DNA of 34,658 nucleotides from an uncultured Coriobacteriales bacterium (GTDB lineage Bacteria; Actinomycetota; Coriobacteriia; Coriobacteriales; Eggerthellaceae): NCBI GenBank assembly GCA_946892075.1, contig CAMPNZ010000009.1, forward strand, positions 1 to 34,658, read 5' to 3'. The notes under the pieces are model-generated. The model was given only the letters and a program-made list of their open reading frames with translations. It was not told the DNA's origin and ran no database searches. The translations under genes and the position numbers were made by a program. Within the stretch, counting starts at the first letter, position 1; each line of letters begins with the position of its first letter. Below, piece after piece: positions 1-8,221 of this stretch.

Positions 1-396
1 GTTGGGGTCCCTGTTAACCACATCCATATGCTTGCGGGCTTTGAAAGCGTCGATCACAAAATGCTTGAGTTCGCGCGCGTGTATCGTCTGTCGCCCTGGC
101 GCACCTTTGTATACATCTATCGACCTGCGTTTATGCCCTTTTTAAGCAGCGCGTGCAAAATGGCGCTTGGCATGAGTTGGAAAAGCGGCATCATGGCTGA
201 AGTGCTTGCGAACCCCATTCCGTCAATTGGGCGCGAAATGGCAATCGCACGAACGTTTCTGAACACGCCGAAATTGTTTGCGTGGACGGTTGTTGTTATG
301 ATTCTTAGCTGGATTTTCGAGAAGCTCATTATGAAAGCGCTTGACCTTTTGTCGCGCCCCTTAGGACGCTATCTTGGAGCAAAGGACGACCGATGA
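1..396 (+). CDS. ABC transporter permease, C-terminal part (nitrate/sulfonate/taurine type)
   Basis: The reading frame is open from base 1, so the gene begins outside the window; only the last 131 residues are seen. The cytoplasmic EAA loop that docks on the ATPase is recognisable (ESVDHKMLEFARVYRLSPWR, then a proline-rich helix start), followed by a hydrophobic helix and a basic C-terminus, as in binding-protein-dependent permeases (BPD_transp_1) of the SsuC/TauC kind. The stop overlaps the start of the ATPase gene by four bases (ATGA), so the two are translationally coupled and form one importer. The substrate cannot be told; the solute-binding protein must lie upstream of the window if it is in this operon. 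Confidence 0.9.
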   Translation, partial: VGVPVNHIHMLAGFESVDHKMLEFARVYRLSPWRTFVYIYRPAFMPFLSSACKMALGMSWKSGIMAEVLANPIPSIGREMAIARTFLNTPKLFAWTVVVMILSWIFEKLIMKALDLLSRPLGRYLGAKDDR

Positions 397-1376
397 TTGA
401 ATGTAAAGACGTGGCGAAATCGTTTGATGATCAGCTGGTGTTTTCCCATTTGAATATGCGTATTGAAGAAGGGGAACGCATCTGCTTGATGGCTCCTTCG
501 GGCTGCGGTAAAACCACGCTGTTGCGCATGGTGCTGGGGCTTGAAAGCTACGATTCTGGCACCTTGATAAACCCGCATACCAGCAGCATGGCAGTCGTAT
601 TTCAAGAAGATAGGCTGTGTGATGCGCTGAGCGCGGTTGATAATGTGGCGCTTGTTTGTAAGCCTGGCGTGTCGCGTCGTGCGTTGCGCTCTATGCTTTG
701 CGAGGTTTTGCCTGATGAAGTGCTTGATAAGCAGGTTGCATATCTATCGGGCGGGCAGCGAAGGCGCGTGGCGCTGGTTCGTGCGTTTGCGTGCGATGCG
801 CGCCTGTTGGTGCTCGACGAGCCATTTAGTGGTCTTGATAGCACAACGCGCAGTGAAGTTGCGCAGTTTATGCTGCGTCACCAGAACAACGCTACACTTC
901 TTGTTTCTACTCATGGGGAACACGATCACGTTTCCTTGCACGCGCGCGTTATCCGCTTAAACGAAATCGCCCAGCTGAGCAGTATTGCTGTAAGTCAGCC
1001 AGGCGGCGCGCAGGAAGCTGCAAGCAGCAGCACTGCTGTTTCTGATGCAGTTTCTGATGACGCTTCTGATGCAGTTTCCACTCATGAAGGTGTTAGTGTT
1101 TCTGACGACGCTTCCGACAACACACGTGCCGAAGCACCCGCTGCGGCAAGCATTGACACACTTATGCGCCTTATCAGTGAGGAAAAATCCATGCACGAGA
1201 TTGTAAGCGCCGAGCCTAGCTTAGGCACGTTCCTGGTGTCAAAAGGCTTGCCATTTTCGCTTTCTAACCCAATAACCGAATGCGTTACGTTTGACGATGC
1301 TATGGCACTGCATGATTTTGATAAAGACGCCTTTTTGCGCGAATATCGACAGTACAAATCCCACATTGAAGCCTAG
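393..1376 (+). CDS. ABC transporter ATPase with C-terminal DUF1858/ScdA_N-like domain
   Basis: Residues 1-195 are a complete ABC ATPase of the SsuB/TauB type: Walker A APSGCGKTT (34-42), Q-loop Gln71, signature LSGGQ (118-122), Walker B LLVLDEP (138-144) and switch His174. It powers the importer whose permease it overlaps. Residues about 196-252 are a Ser/Asp/Ala-rich, probably disordered linker encoded partly by a 24-base direct repeat. Residues about 253-325 resemble DUF1858/ScdA_N domains: a helix MHEIVSAEPSLGTFLVSKGLPF, a turn, then a TFDDAMALHDFDKDAFLREY segment. The cysteines usual at the turn of such domains are replaced (SNP). The domain call is by pattern reading only; it could be a regulatory or redox-derived sensor on the ATPase. 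No clear hairpin terminator is seen in the 42 bases before the convergent gene. Confidence 0.9.
   Translation: MIECKDVAKSFDDQLVFSHLNMRIEEGERICLMAPSGCGKTTLLRMVLGLESYDSGTLINPHTSSMAVVFQEDRLCDALSAVDNVALVCKPGVSRRALRSMLCEVLPDEVLDKQVAYLSGGQRRRVALVRAFACDARLLVLDEPFSGLDSTTRSEVAQFMLRHQNNATLLVSTHGEHDHVSLHARVIRLNEIAQLSSIAVSQPGGAQEAASSSTAVSDAVSDDASDAVSTHEGVSVSDDASDNTRAEAPAAASIDTLMRLISEEKSMHEIVSAEPSLGTFLVSKGLPFSLSNPITECVTFDDAMALHDFDKDAFLREYRQYKSHIEA
1040..1078 (+). repeat. Two-copy 24-base in-frame direct repeat in the ABC ATPase linker
   Basis: A 15-base block (TTCTGATGCAGTTTC) occurs at 1040-1054 and again, identical, at 1064-1078, a period of 24 bases or eight codons. It encodes the repeated Ser-Asp-Ala-Val pattern of the disordered linker. 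Copy number change would keep the frame and only alter linker length. Confidence 0.75.
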
Positions 1377-1418
1377 ATAACGCCGCGTATAAAAGCTTTG
1401 TGCGCGCCTTGCAAGCAA

Positions 1419-3503
1419 TTACACATAGAACAGCAAGTTATTGTATGACGGGCAGGGCCAGTAATCTCTGCTGGTAATTACTTCAAGCGAATCGATTGCA
1501 CTGCGTAGCGCGTGCATAGCCGCTTGTACGTCATACGCGTAGTACAGTGCGCGTTCTTGCTGATCCTCTATACTTTGCGCGTGTTCATGTTTTTCTTGCA
1601 GATCGTGCAACGCCGCCGCTGCCGCATCAATGCCCTTCGCTAAGCGTTTAGCAAGCGCTAGATCGGTGTTGCATTTTAGTGAAATCCTTGCCATGTTTTT
1701 GACGCGTCGTGCTACATCGCCTAAGTAGCGATCCACGGCAGGAATATACGTACGCTGTGCCATGCGCTCCATTACTGAGCACTCAATACTTAACAGTTTG
1801 TTGTATTTCTCAAGCTTCACTTCATAGCGCGAACGCACTTCTGTCTCATGCAAAACTTCCATTTCTTCAAACAGCTTCAGCGCTTCATCGCTGACATACG
1901 CACTAAAGGCATCCGCCGCCGTTTTCTTGTTCGAAAGCCCGCGTGCTTGCGCCTCTTTTTCCCATTGAGCTGCGTATCCATTGCCGTTAAAGATGATATT
2001 CGCGTGCGTTGTAAACGACGACTTAATATACGAAATGGCCGCTTGTTCAAATTGATCAGGTGCAACACCCTCAAGCGCATCAGCGAACGTTTTCAAGCTT
2101 TTTGCAACAGCGGTATTCAGCACCATCGTAGCATCCGATAAGTTAGTGCTTGAACCTGGCATTCTAAATTCAAACTTGTTGCCGGTAAAAGCAAAGGGGC
2201 TTGTGCGATTGCGGTCGGTGTTGTCTTTCATGAAGCGAGGCAACACTTCAACACCCAAGTCCATTGCAATCTGACCTGCAGTTTTGAATTCCTTGCCATG
2301 AATGAGCGCATCAACAATACCGCCAAGCTCACTTCCCAAGAAGATAGACACAATCGCTGGAGGTGCTTCATGTGCGCCCAAACGATGATCGTTGCCTGCC
2401 GATGCGATAGACATACGCAGCAGTTCTTGATAGGTGTCAACCGCTTCAACGATAGCGCACAAAATAACAAGGAAGCGCAGGTTGGCGCGTGGATTTTCAC
2501 CTGGGTCAAGCAAGTTGGTACCATCGGCACTCATCGACCAGTTGTTGTGCTTGCCCGATCCGTTGATGCCTTCAAAAGGCTTTTCGTGAAGCAAGCACGT
2601 AAGTCCGTGATGCGAAGCCAACAGACGCATTTTTTCCATGGTAAGCAAGTTTTCATCGATAGCGCGGTTTGCGTTAGTGTAAACAGGCGCAAGTTCGTGT
2701 TGAGCGGGCGCAACTTCATTGTGTTTCGTGTGAGCAGCAATACCAAGAGCCCACAGCTCATCATCAAGTTCCTTCATAAACGCATTGACGGTAGGGCGAA
2801 TGGCGCCAAAATAGTGCTCTTCCAGTTCTTGACCTTTACACGCTGGCGCACCAAACAATGTTCGACCGCACAGCACTAAGTCTTCACGCGATGCATAATC
2901 TTTTTCAGAAATTAGGAAAAATTCCTGTTCAGCGCCAACAGTGCACAAAATGCGCTGTGGCGTTTCACCAAAGAGCGCCAACACGCGTTTTGCTTGTTTT
3001 TCAAGTGCATGCATCGAGCGCAACAGCGGAGTTTTCTTATCAAGTGCTTCGCCGTTATAGCTGCAAAACGCTGTTGGGATGCACAGCACTTCATCTTTGA
3101 TGAACGCATAGCTGGTAGGGTCCCACGCTGTATAGCCGCGCGCTTCAAAGGTTGCACGCAAACCACCTGATGGGAAGCTTGAAGCATCGGGTTCGCCCTG
3201 GATAAGCTCCGAGCCTGAAAAGCGTGTTAGCGCGCCGCCTTCTGCCTGCGGCCACAAAAACGCGTCGTGCTTTTCTGACGTAACACCACTAAGCGGCTGA
3301 AACCAATGCGTAAAATGCGTCGCGCCCTTCTGAATTGCCCACTCTTTCATGGCATGAGCAACAACTTGCGCAACTTCCAAATTCAGCGGTTCACCATTGT
3401 CGATGGTTTTCATAAGCTGCTTGTAGGTTGTTGAGGGAAGCCACTCACGCATCGTACGTTTGTCAAATACCAATGAGCCAAATGGATGAAGATGTTCAGA
3501 CAT
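1419..3503 (-). CDS. glnN: Glutamine synthetase type III (GlnN)
   Basis: Makes glutamine from glutamate, ammonia and ATP in the cytoplasm. The 694-residue length fits GSIII (about 700) and not GSI/GSII (about 350-470). The N-terminal family block WLPSTTYKQL, the glutamate-binding VGAEQEFFLI, the HNEVAPAQHELAP block, the NGSGKHNNWSMS ATP/metal loop, NDHRLGAHEAPPA and the late NKFEFRMPGSS segment are all present, so it should be active. An AAAGGA ribosome binding site lies eight bases before the ATG. It converges on the ABC transporter genes and is probably a single-gene transcript. No GlnR/TnrA-like site or riboswitch could be recognised upstream. The symbol glnA is also used for this family. 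Confidence 0.95.
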   Translation of the reverse strand: MSEHLHPFGSLVFDKRTMREWLPSTTYKQLMKTIDNGEPLNLEVAQVVAHAMKEWAIQKGATHFTHWFQPLSGVTSEKHDAFLWPQAEGGALTRFSGSELIQGEPDASSFPSGGLRATFEARGYTAWDPTSYAFIKDEVLCIPTAFCSYNGEALDKKTPLLRSMHALEKQAKRVLALFGETPQRILCTVGAEQEFFLISEKDYASREDLVLCGRTLFGAPACKGQELEEHYFGAIRPTVNAFMKELDDELWALGIAAHTKHNEVAPAQHELAPVYTNANRAIDENLLTMEKMRLLASHHGLTCLLHEKPFEGINGSGKHNNWSMSADGTNLLDPGENPRANLRFLVILCAIVEAVDTYQELLRMSIASAGNDHRLGAHEAPPAIVSIFLGSELGGIVDALIHGKEFKTAGQIAMDLGVEVLPRFMKDNTDRNRTSPFAFTGNKFEFRMPGSSTNLSDATMVLNTAVAKSLKTFADALEGVAPDQFEQAAISYIKSSFTTHANIIFNGNGYAAQWEKEAQARGLSNKKTAADAFSAYVSDEALKLFEEMEVLHETEVRSRYEVKLEKYNKLLSIECSVMERMAQRTYIPAVDRYLGDVARRVKNMARISLKCNTDLALAKRLAKGIDAAAAALHDLQEKHEHAQSIEDQQERALYYAYDVQAAMHALRSAIDSLEVITSRDYWPCPSYNNLLFYV

Positions 3504-3616
3504 CTGCCAATTCCTTTCTTTGAGCGCGCCGCAAAAGACCTTTTATCCTTCGATATCATTATTGTAGATTTTCGCGCAGCGCTGTGGTTTCTAGAACGTA
3601 AAAATATGCGAATTCA

Positions 3617-3653
3617 GCAAAAAACCGAGACATGCGTAAAGCACATCTCGGTT
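3617..3653 (-). terminator. Rho-independent terminator after the flavoprotein gene
   Basis: Read on the minus strand, AACCGAGA (3653-3646) pairs perfectly with TCTCGGTT (3630-3623), the loop can pair further (TGTGC/GCATG with G-T pairs), and a run of T follows directly. It lies about 85 bases after the stop of the minus-strand flavoprotein gene at 3738 and before the glutamine synthetase promoter region. Confidence 0.8.
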
Positions 3654-3737
3654 AGAAACAATTCAAGACGGCTGTTTCAAACGAAGTTCTTGCTTGGTAA
3701 GCCGTTTTCGCGTTTGGACTACGCTCTATGGCGCCCT

Positions 3738-4655
3738 TTACGCCACGCTATACGCTGCGGCTTTAATGCCTGCGATAGCACCATCTGCAACGGCTGTTGC
3801 TACTTGGCGCACGTCCTTTACGCGAATGTCGCCCGCTGCCCACACGCCTTTCACGTTCGTTTCCATGTTGTCGTTTACCACAATAAAGTTGTTTTGTAGC
3901 GTAATCTGATCGGCGAAAAGCGCGGTATTAGGCGTTGCACCTGCGAAAACAAACACTGCTGCATCGCTTTCTTCATGGTGCGTGATGCTTTTGTCGTGCA
4001 GTGACTGAACATCCACACCGCTAATTGAGCCGTTTGACCCATGAAGCGCAACAATGCTTGAAGCAGGAATCACATCGATGTTTTCAGCTTCAAGCGCAGG
4101 TTTTTTGAACTGTGCGATGCACGCAAGTTCTTCCTCGATGCAAACGATACTTACCTGCTTGGCAAAGCGCGCCGCAAACAAAGCTTCTTTGATAGCGCCA
4201 TCGGCACCGCCAACAATATACACGTGCTTGCCGGCAAGCGTTGGAGCTGCTTCAAACAACTGCCCACTAATAAGCTCGCTCCCAGGAATATTAAGCATGC
4301 GCTTTTGCATACCAGCTGCAATAATCACGCGCGGCGCACTATACGTTTCATCGTTTTCGCAGTGAATCTGTTTGGTAGCAGCATTCAGTTCAACCTTGCA
4401 CACAGCGCTGGTAATGAAGCTTGGATGCGTAGAATTAAGCTGCTCAGATAAGCGGCGCGCAAATTCTTTTCCTGTTTCGTTGGCTTCAACGCTTGCATAG
4501 TGTGTAACCGTGGAAACGTTTGCAATCGTGCCGCCAACGCGGTTCTTTTCAATAACAGCAACGTGCAAGCCGCGCGATGCAGCATACACGGCGGCACTTA
4601 CACCCGCTGGACCTGCGCCAATAACGATAACGTCAAAATTGTGTTCAGTGCTCAT
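3738..4655 (-). CDS. Thioredoxin-reductase-like FAD/NAD(P) oxidoreductase without redox cysteines
   Basis: A 305-residue two-domain flavoprotein of the TrxB fold: FAD-binding GAGPAG (13-18), a GG-T region (41-43), the nucleotide-binding GGADGAIKEA (149-158) and the C-terminal FAD block GVWAAGDI (270-277). Where TrxB carries its CATC centre (around residues 130-140) this protein reads LISGQLFEAA, so the disulfide centre is missing; the HRRxxxR NADPH motif is also absent (VCIEEELAC instead). It is therefore unlikely to be a classical thioredoxin reductase and may be a ferredoxin/NAD(P)H-linked or disulfide-independent flavin reductase. The chosen ATG has AGGGAGAG six bases upstream; an in-frame extension back to 4958 runs into the next gene and lacks family sequence. 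A TATAAT box and a palindrome precede it. Confidence 0.88.
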   Translation of the reverse strand: MSTEHNFDVIVIGAGPAGVSAAVYAASRGLHVAVIEKNRVGGTIANVSTVTHYASVEANETGKEFARRLSEQLNSTHPSFITSAVCKVELNAATKQIHCENDETYSAPRVIIAAGMQKRMLNIPGSELISGQLFEAAPTLAGKHVYIVGGADGAIKEALFAARFAKQVSIVCIEEELACIAQFKKPALEAENIDVIPASSIVALHGSNGSISGVDVQSLHDKSITHHEESDAAVFVFAGATPNTALFADQITLQNNFIVVNDNMETNVKGVWAAGDIRVKDVRQVATAVADGAIAGIKAAAYSVA

Positions 4656-4694
4656 AATGCTCTCCCTTCGGCATTTAGCATTCTCTTTCTTTGT

Positions 4695-4733
4695 ATTATA
4701 CGACCGTTTTTCGCGCTTATTTGAAGAAATAAG
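4695..4733 (-). promoter_or_regulatory. Promoter -10 box and palindrome upstream of the flavoprotein gene
   Basis: On the minus strand a consensus TATAAT (4700-4695) stands about 40 bases before the flavoprotein start; no good -35 is visible. Just upstream is a perfect 7-base inverted repeat, CTTATTT-(4-base loop)-AAATAAG (4716-4733), positioned where an activator or repressor could bind over the -35. It has no T-run on either strand, so it is not a usual terminator. Function is inferred. Confidence 0.5.
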
Positions 4734-4738
4734 TGAAA

Positions 4739-7018
4739 TTACTTGTGGCGTAGCAAAGTAAGCGTAAGCAGCGCCAACAGCGGATAACACACCACTACGC
4801 CCAAAGCGTAGCGAATTGAGCCGTTTATAGGCGTCATCAGGAACACAAGTAACAGCGTAATGCTTGGCATAAAGCAGATAAGTGCGCGTTGTTTTTTGTT
4901 GATAAACACGATGCTTGCAAGCACAAGTGTGGCAATGCTTGCAAACCCCATGTTGCACACCAGCGCCAGCGGGCTTGTTTTGCCGCAGTTGTAAAGCGCA
5001 ACTAAGGCGTGGCGCGCAGGTGCGAAAAACGTGGGCTGGGATACACGTAGCCCCTGTTCATGATAGTAGTCAAGAATTGCATACGGCCGCAATCCATAGC
5101 GCGGCCCGAATTCTGCAAGTGACGGCCACACCCACGAGCGATCGACGCCTGGGTAGAAATACGCATAGCTTAGCTGAGCTTGCGCCAGGGCATATGTTAG
5201 TGGGTGCCGCGCGCCCCATCGCAGCCATAGCTTGAAGAAATTTGCACGTTCATCTGCGCTTGCGTATTTGTTGTACGTCCATTTCATGTCGTCGGCTTGT
5301 TCGCCTTGGTAGGTTTTGTGAAGGTGCTCAAAGTCGAAAATTGAGCTTAGTATGCGCTTGTCGTTTTCGCTTACGTCGTTTGGATAGCACACAGCAACAC
5401 GTCCTACCTGCTCAAACATAAGCGACATGGTTTCGCGCGGAGAACCGGGGCTTACATGAGCTGCCGGTAAAACAGCGCAAATGAAGACGCCATAACATAG
5501 CATGCACACGCCAAGGCTGACCAGAAGTCCTTTAAAAATAGGCGTTTTACGTGCGCAGATAAGCGTTGTAATAAACGCGAACGCAACCGCAAAAATGCCG
5601 TTGTTGCGCAAGAGTGACATACAAAGTGCGCACGCGAACAAGCCTACTAACACGCGTATTTTCGGCGTTTCGAACAGGTATAACAGCTGCGGTTTGGGGG
5701 TAGTGGCAGATGTTGTTGCTTGCGCGAGCGCATGCCCAGAATCGTGTTCGCCATTTTGTGCGCATACGTTGTCATGCGCTTTGAACGTGCTTAGTACAAC
5801 GCGCGTTAACAGCGCACAAAATAGCAGGGTAGTGGCGCTGAACAACGAGTCTTTTGTAACGTTTACAATCCATAAAGGAAAAAGCGGCATAAGTCCAAAA
5901 AACGCCACCAGAACTGCGCGAATAGCAAAGCGAAACTGCAAGCGTTTTGCAAGAAGCAGTACATAAGAAATACTTGCAGCCCACACCAGCACTTGCACAA
6001 TCGCTAGTAGCGCTAAGCCATAGTTTTGCGAACCAAAATGCGCTCCCAGCGTCAAAAACGCATTCAGAAAGAGCGTGTGCATAACGGGATGCGCATTTGA
6101 GAGCGTTACTGCCGGGTCAAGTTGCGTTGTAAGCTCAAGCGTTGGATCAATGCGGCCTTGCGCTTGGATAAACTGATTAAGTGTGTCGTTTGGATCGCTT
6201 GTTGCGGGCGCGCACACAATAAGATAGGGAAGCCACAGCAGCACCAGTATGAAAAAGCTGGTCAGAAACGGGTGTTTGTGTTCGAAGGCGCAAAAGCGCT
6301 GTACGGGGCTTAAGCTGCCTTTTGCGTTTGCGTGTTTTGCGACACTCTGTTGTTTATATGATTCCTTGGTGTGCGCATCAGCGTTTGGAGCATTCGCTGA
6401 AAGTTCGTTCGTGCGCGTTGCAGTTATCTGCTCCGTACATGGTTTTGGCGTTTTTTTTTCACGCGAATCTGCTGGTGTGCAAGCTAGCTGGTGTGATGTT
6501 TTCGAAAAGCAGTGCCCAGCTGCGCGTTTGAAGCCCTGTTCAATTACGGGCAGTGCAACGCACCAGAACAAAAACCAGGCAACCAGTGAAAGTGCGATGC
6601 GCAGCTTTCCAACGTCATGAATTGTAACCGGCACCGATGCCGCAGGTCCAGGGGCAATAAGCATGCGCGTTGCAGGTTCGCTAAACATAAGCCCTGCTAC
6701 AAATATCAGCGCTAATACCAGTGCCAGCACATAGGTAATTACGTGGCGCTTGCTTGCTTTAGGAAGAACGCGCCATCGCGCAATAAGCCAATATATGCCG
6801 CATACCAGCGCAAACATAAAATAAACAGGCAGCGTTTGCGACTCTTGCAGCAGCACAAGCTGATAGATAAGCCCCTGTGAAGCTCCAACTTTAAGGCTTA
6901 GAAGCGTTGGATTGATAACATTCAAATGAAGCTGAATACCCCATGACACAAAAAGCGCCAGCAGAAGTTGCGCAATATGCACGCGCGCTGACGTGGTTGT
7001 TGTGAGGTGTTGATTCAT
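4739..7018 (-). CDS. Large multi-spanning membrane protein, DUF6020-like (putative GT-C glycosyltransferase)
   Basis: About 759 residues with some 12 or more hydrophobic segments. A hydrophilic, Thr/Lys/Asn-rich insertion (roughly residues 190-255) sits between two membrane bundles. It is a clear relative of the protein at 14806-16569: both share an NxHP motif in the first outside loop, a GSxNxGL...Q segment, TKD at a helix start, an R...MS....Q..R extracellular block, a (K/R)WxxN+xA block and YxxFYP. This matches DUF6020 as I know it; a polyprenyl-phosphate-sugar-dependent transferase is an inference from membrane topology and from the neighbouring GtrA, DUF2304 and GT2 genes. The ATG at 7018 has AGGA upstream; a start 48 bases earlier lacks a good site. 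212 bases separate it from gtrA. Confidence 0.82.
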   Translation of the reverse strand: MNQHLTTTTSARVHIAQLLLALFVSWGIQLHLNVINPTLLSLKVGASQGLIYQLVLLQESQTLPVYFMFALVCGIYWLIARWRVLPKASKRHVITYVLALVLALIFVAGLMFSEPATRMLIAPGPAASVPVTIHDVGKLRIALSLVAWFLFWCVALPVIEQGFKRAAGHCFSKTSHQLACTPADSREKKTPKPCTEQITATRTNELSANAPNADAHTKESYKQQSVAKHANAKGSLSPVQRFCAFEHKHPFLTSFFILVLLWLPYLIVCAPATSDPNDTLNQFIQAQGRIDPTLELTTQLDPAVTLSNAHPVMHTLFLNAFLTLGAHFGSQNYGLALLAIVQVLVWAASISYVLLLAKRLQFRFAIRAVLVAFFGLMPLFPLWIVNVTKDSLFSATTLLFCALLTRVVLSTFKAHDNVCAQNGEHDSGHALAQATTSATTPKPQLLYLFETPKIRVLVGLFACALCMSLLRNNGIFAVAFAFITTLICARKTPIFKGLLVSLGVCMLCYGVFICAVLPAAHVSPGSPRETMSLMFEQVGRVAVCYPNDVSENDKRILSSIFDFEHLHKTYQGEQADDMKWTYNKYASADERANFFKLWLRWGARHPLTYALAQAQLSYAYFYPGVDRSWVWPSLAEFGPRYGLRPYAILDYYHEQGLRVSQPTFFAPARHALVALYNCGKTSPLALVCNMGFASIATLVLASIVFINKKQRALICFMPSITLLLVFLMTPINGSIRYALGVVVCYPLLALLTLTLLRHK

Positions 7019-7230
7019 CGGTGTCCTATCGTGTTTTTGCAGGTGGCATAGCTTATCTGCAAGCATCCGCGCCTAAGCTTCGCGCCCAAGTTTCGCGCTA
7101 AGGATGTGCGTCGTTCAGCGTGATGTTCGCATTTTATTACGAGCACCATTATTACACATTTCGTGGCGCTGCGGTGCTTCAAGATAGCGCAGCGTAGTAC
7201 GTTTCTCGACACCACCAAGCACGAACACAC

Positions 7231-7689
7231 TTAGGAGCGCTTAAAGATAAGATACTTGTACAGTACAAAATTCCAGCAGGTATAGCATGCCATCGTAATG
7301 AGTTTTGCAAGGACTGGCTCAACAGAAAGCGCCACGAGTGCCGGCACTGCAAAGCTTGCGAACAGTGTATTCACAATAAGCAGCGCACAATAACCAAGCG
7401 CCGACTTATATATATGTTGCGTTGTGCGAAACGTAAAACGCGCACTCATAAAAAAATTGTACAGCGTTGATAGCAGCAGCGATGCAGGTGCAGCGATTGC
7501 AACATCAATGTGCAAAAGATATGTCATGCCACTGAAAAGCACCAGTTCAAGAAGGGCAGAGCTTCCTCCAACCAACAAATATTTGAACAGTTGGAAAAGG
7601 CTGTTCGAGTGTATATCGTTTTGTTCGCTTGCGTTGCGCGTTTCTTTTACAGCATCCGTTTCGTGCCAAGGAACATGCTTATGGCTCAT
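7231..7689 (-). CDS. GtrA family membrane protein (lipid-linked sugar flippase candidate)
   Basis: A 152-residue protein with a charged 30-residue N-terminus and four membrane helices (about 34-56, 62-82, 97-118, 126-146). The GtrA family marks are present: FKYLLVGGSSALLELVLF at the start of helix 1, NFFMSARFTF after helix 2 and WNFVLYKYLIFK at the end. GtrA proteins are thought to flip undecaprenyl- or decaprenyl-phosphate sugars to the outer face of the membrane. An AAGGAA site overlaps the end of the DUF2304 gene, three bases upstream, so the two are coupled. With the GT2 and DUF6020-like genes it forms a make-flip-transfer set. Confidence 0.92.
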   Translation of the reverse strand: MSHKHVPWHETDAVKETRNASEQNDIHSNSLFQLFKYLLVGGSSALLELVLFSGMTYLLHIDVAIAAPASLLLSTLYNFFMSARFTFRTTQHIYKSALGYCALLIVNTLFASFAVPALVALSVEPVLAKLITMACYTCWNFVLYKYLIFKRS

Positions 7690-7692
7690 AGC

Positions 7693-8103
7693 TTATTCCT
7701 TGTGTGTCGTAGCTGCGCTTGTATGGGTCTGCGGCTGCGCGTTTGGCGTTTCATGCGTGCGTTCAAGCTGTTTTATCTGGTCATGAAGCAGCGCAACCGT
7801 TTGCGTTAAGCGTCGGATGTCGTTTGCGTTCTTACTTGCAATAACGCTTAGCGACAAACAAATTGACATAAGGATAAACATCCCAATAAAAAAGAGCATA
7901 TTGGAGGGCGCTTCAAAGCCACACCATGCCGCCAATACAAAAAACGGGCCGGGGAATAAGGCGATAATCAGTATCAGCGCCAACAGGAAAAACCACGTAA
8001 GAGAGTATTTTAGCTGCAAGGTGCGCTGCGCAATACAATAAAGCCCACCTGCACAAAAAAGCAGCGAAACAGCAATCATGATAATGCGCAATACTAAAGG
8101 CAT
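7693..8103 (-). CDS. DUF2304 small membrane protein
   Basis: 136 residues: two or three membrane helices (about 4-25, 33-58, 68-90) followed by a coiled-coil-like helix (NANDIRRLTQTVALLHDQIKQLE) and a polar Thr/Gln-rich tail. The LKYSLTWFFLLALILIIALFP segment is typical of DUF2304. Members of this family commonly sit beside a GT2 that makes a polyprenyl-phosphate sugar; I recall the streptococcal GacI/GacJ pair as such a case, where the small protein stimulates the enzyme. Here the GT2 is the next gene upstream (118 bases away) and gtrA follows after three bases. AAGGAG precedes the ATG. Confidence 0.88.
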   Translation of the reverse strand: MPLVLRIIMIAVSLLFCAGGLYCIAQRTLQLKYSLTWFFLLALILIIALFPGPFFVLAAWCGFEAPSNMLFFIGMFILMSICLSLSVIASKNANDIRRLTQTVALLHDQIKQLERTHETPNAQPQTHTSAATTHKE

Positions 8104-8162
8104 ACTTACTCCTTATCAGGTAGTTTCATTCGAGTTTTAGTCGTAGCAGGTGTACTGTTGAT

Positions 8163-8183
8163 AGCATAGGCGCTTTCTATGCT
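8163..8183. other. Seven-base perfect hairpin between GT2 and DUF2304 genes
   Basis: AGCATAG (8163-8169) and CTATGCT (8177-8183) flank a 7-base loop. No T-run follows on the minus strand, so it is more likely an mRNA processing or stability element, or a weak pause site, than a terminator. Confidence 0.4.
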
Positions 8184-8221
8184 GCTTGCAACATGCGCGT
8201 ACGAACGATGTGGCGCTTAGT

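Noticed and set aside
2298..2879. 193-residue open frame antisense to glutamine synthetase
   Set aside because: A shadow of the real gene's codon pattern; no ribosome binding site and no recognisable fold.
4656..4958. In-frame extension of the flavoprotein gene to 4958
   Set aside because: It overlaps the end of the upstream gene, precedes the TATAAT box and has no FAD-family sequence; the ATG at 4655 has a good ribosome binding site and the exact family N-terminus.
5502..5966. 154-residue open frame antisense to the DUF6020-like gene
   Set aside because: Shadow frame of a membrane protein gene, Arg/Asn-rich and without family features.
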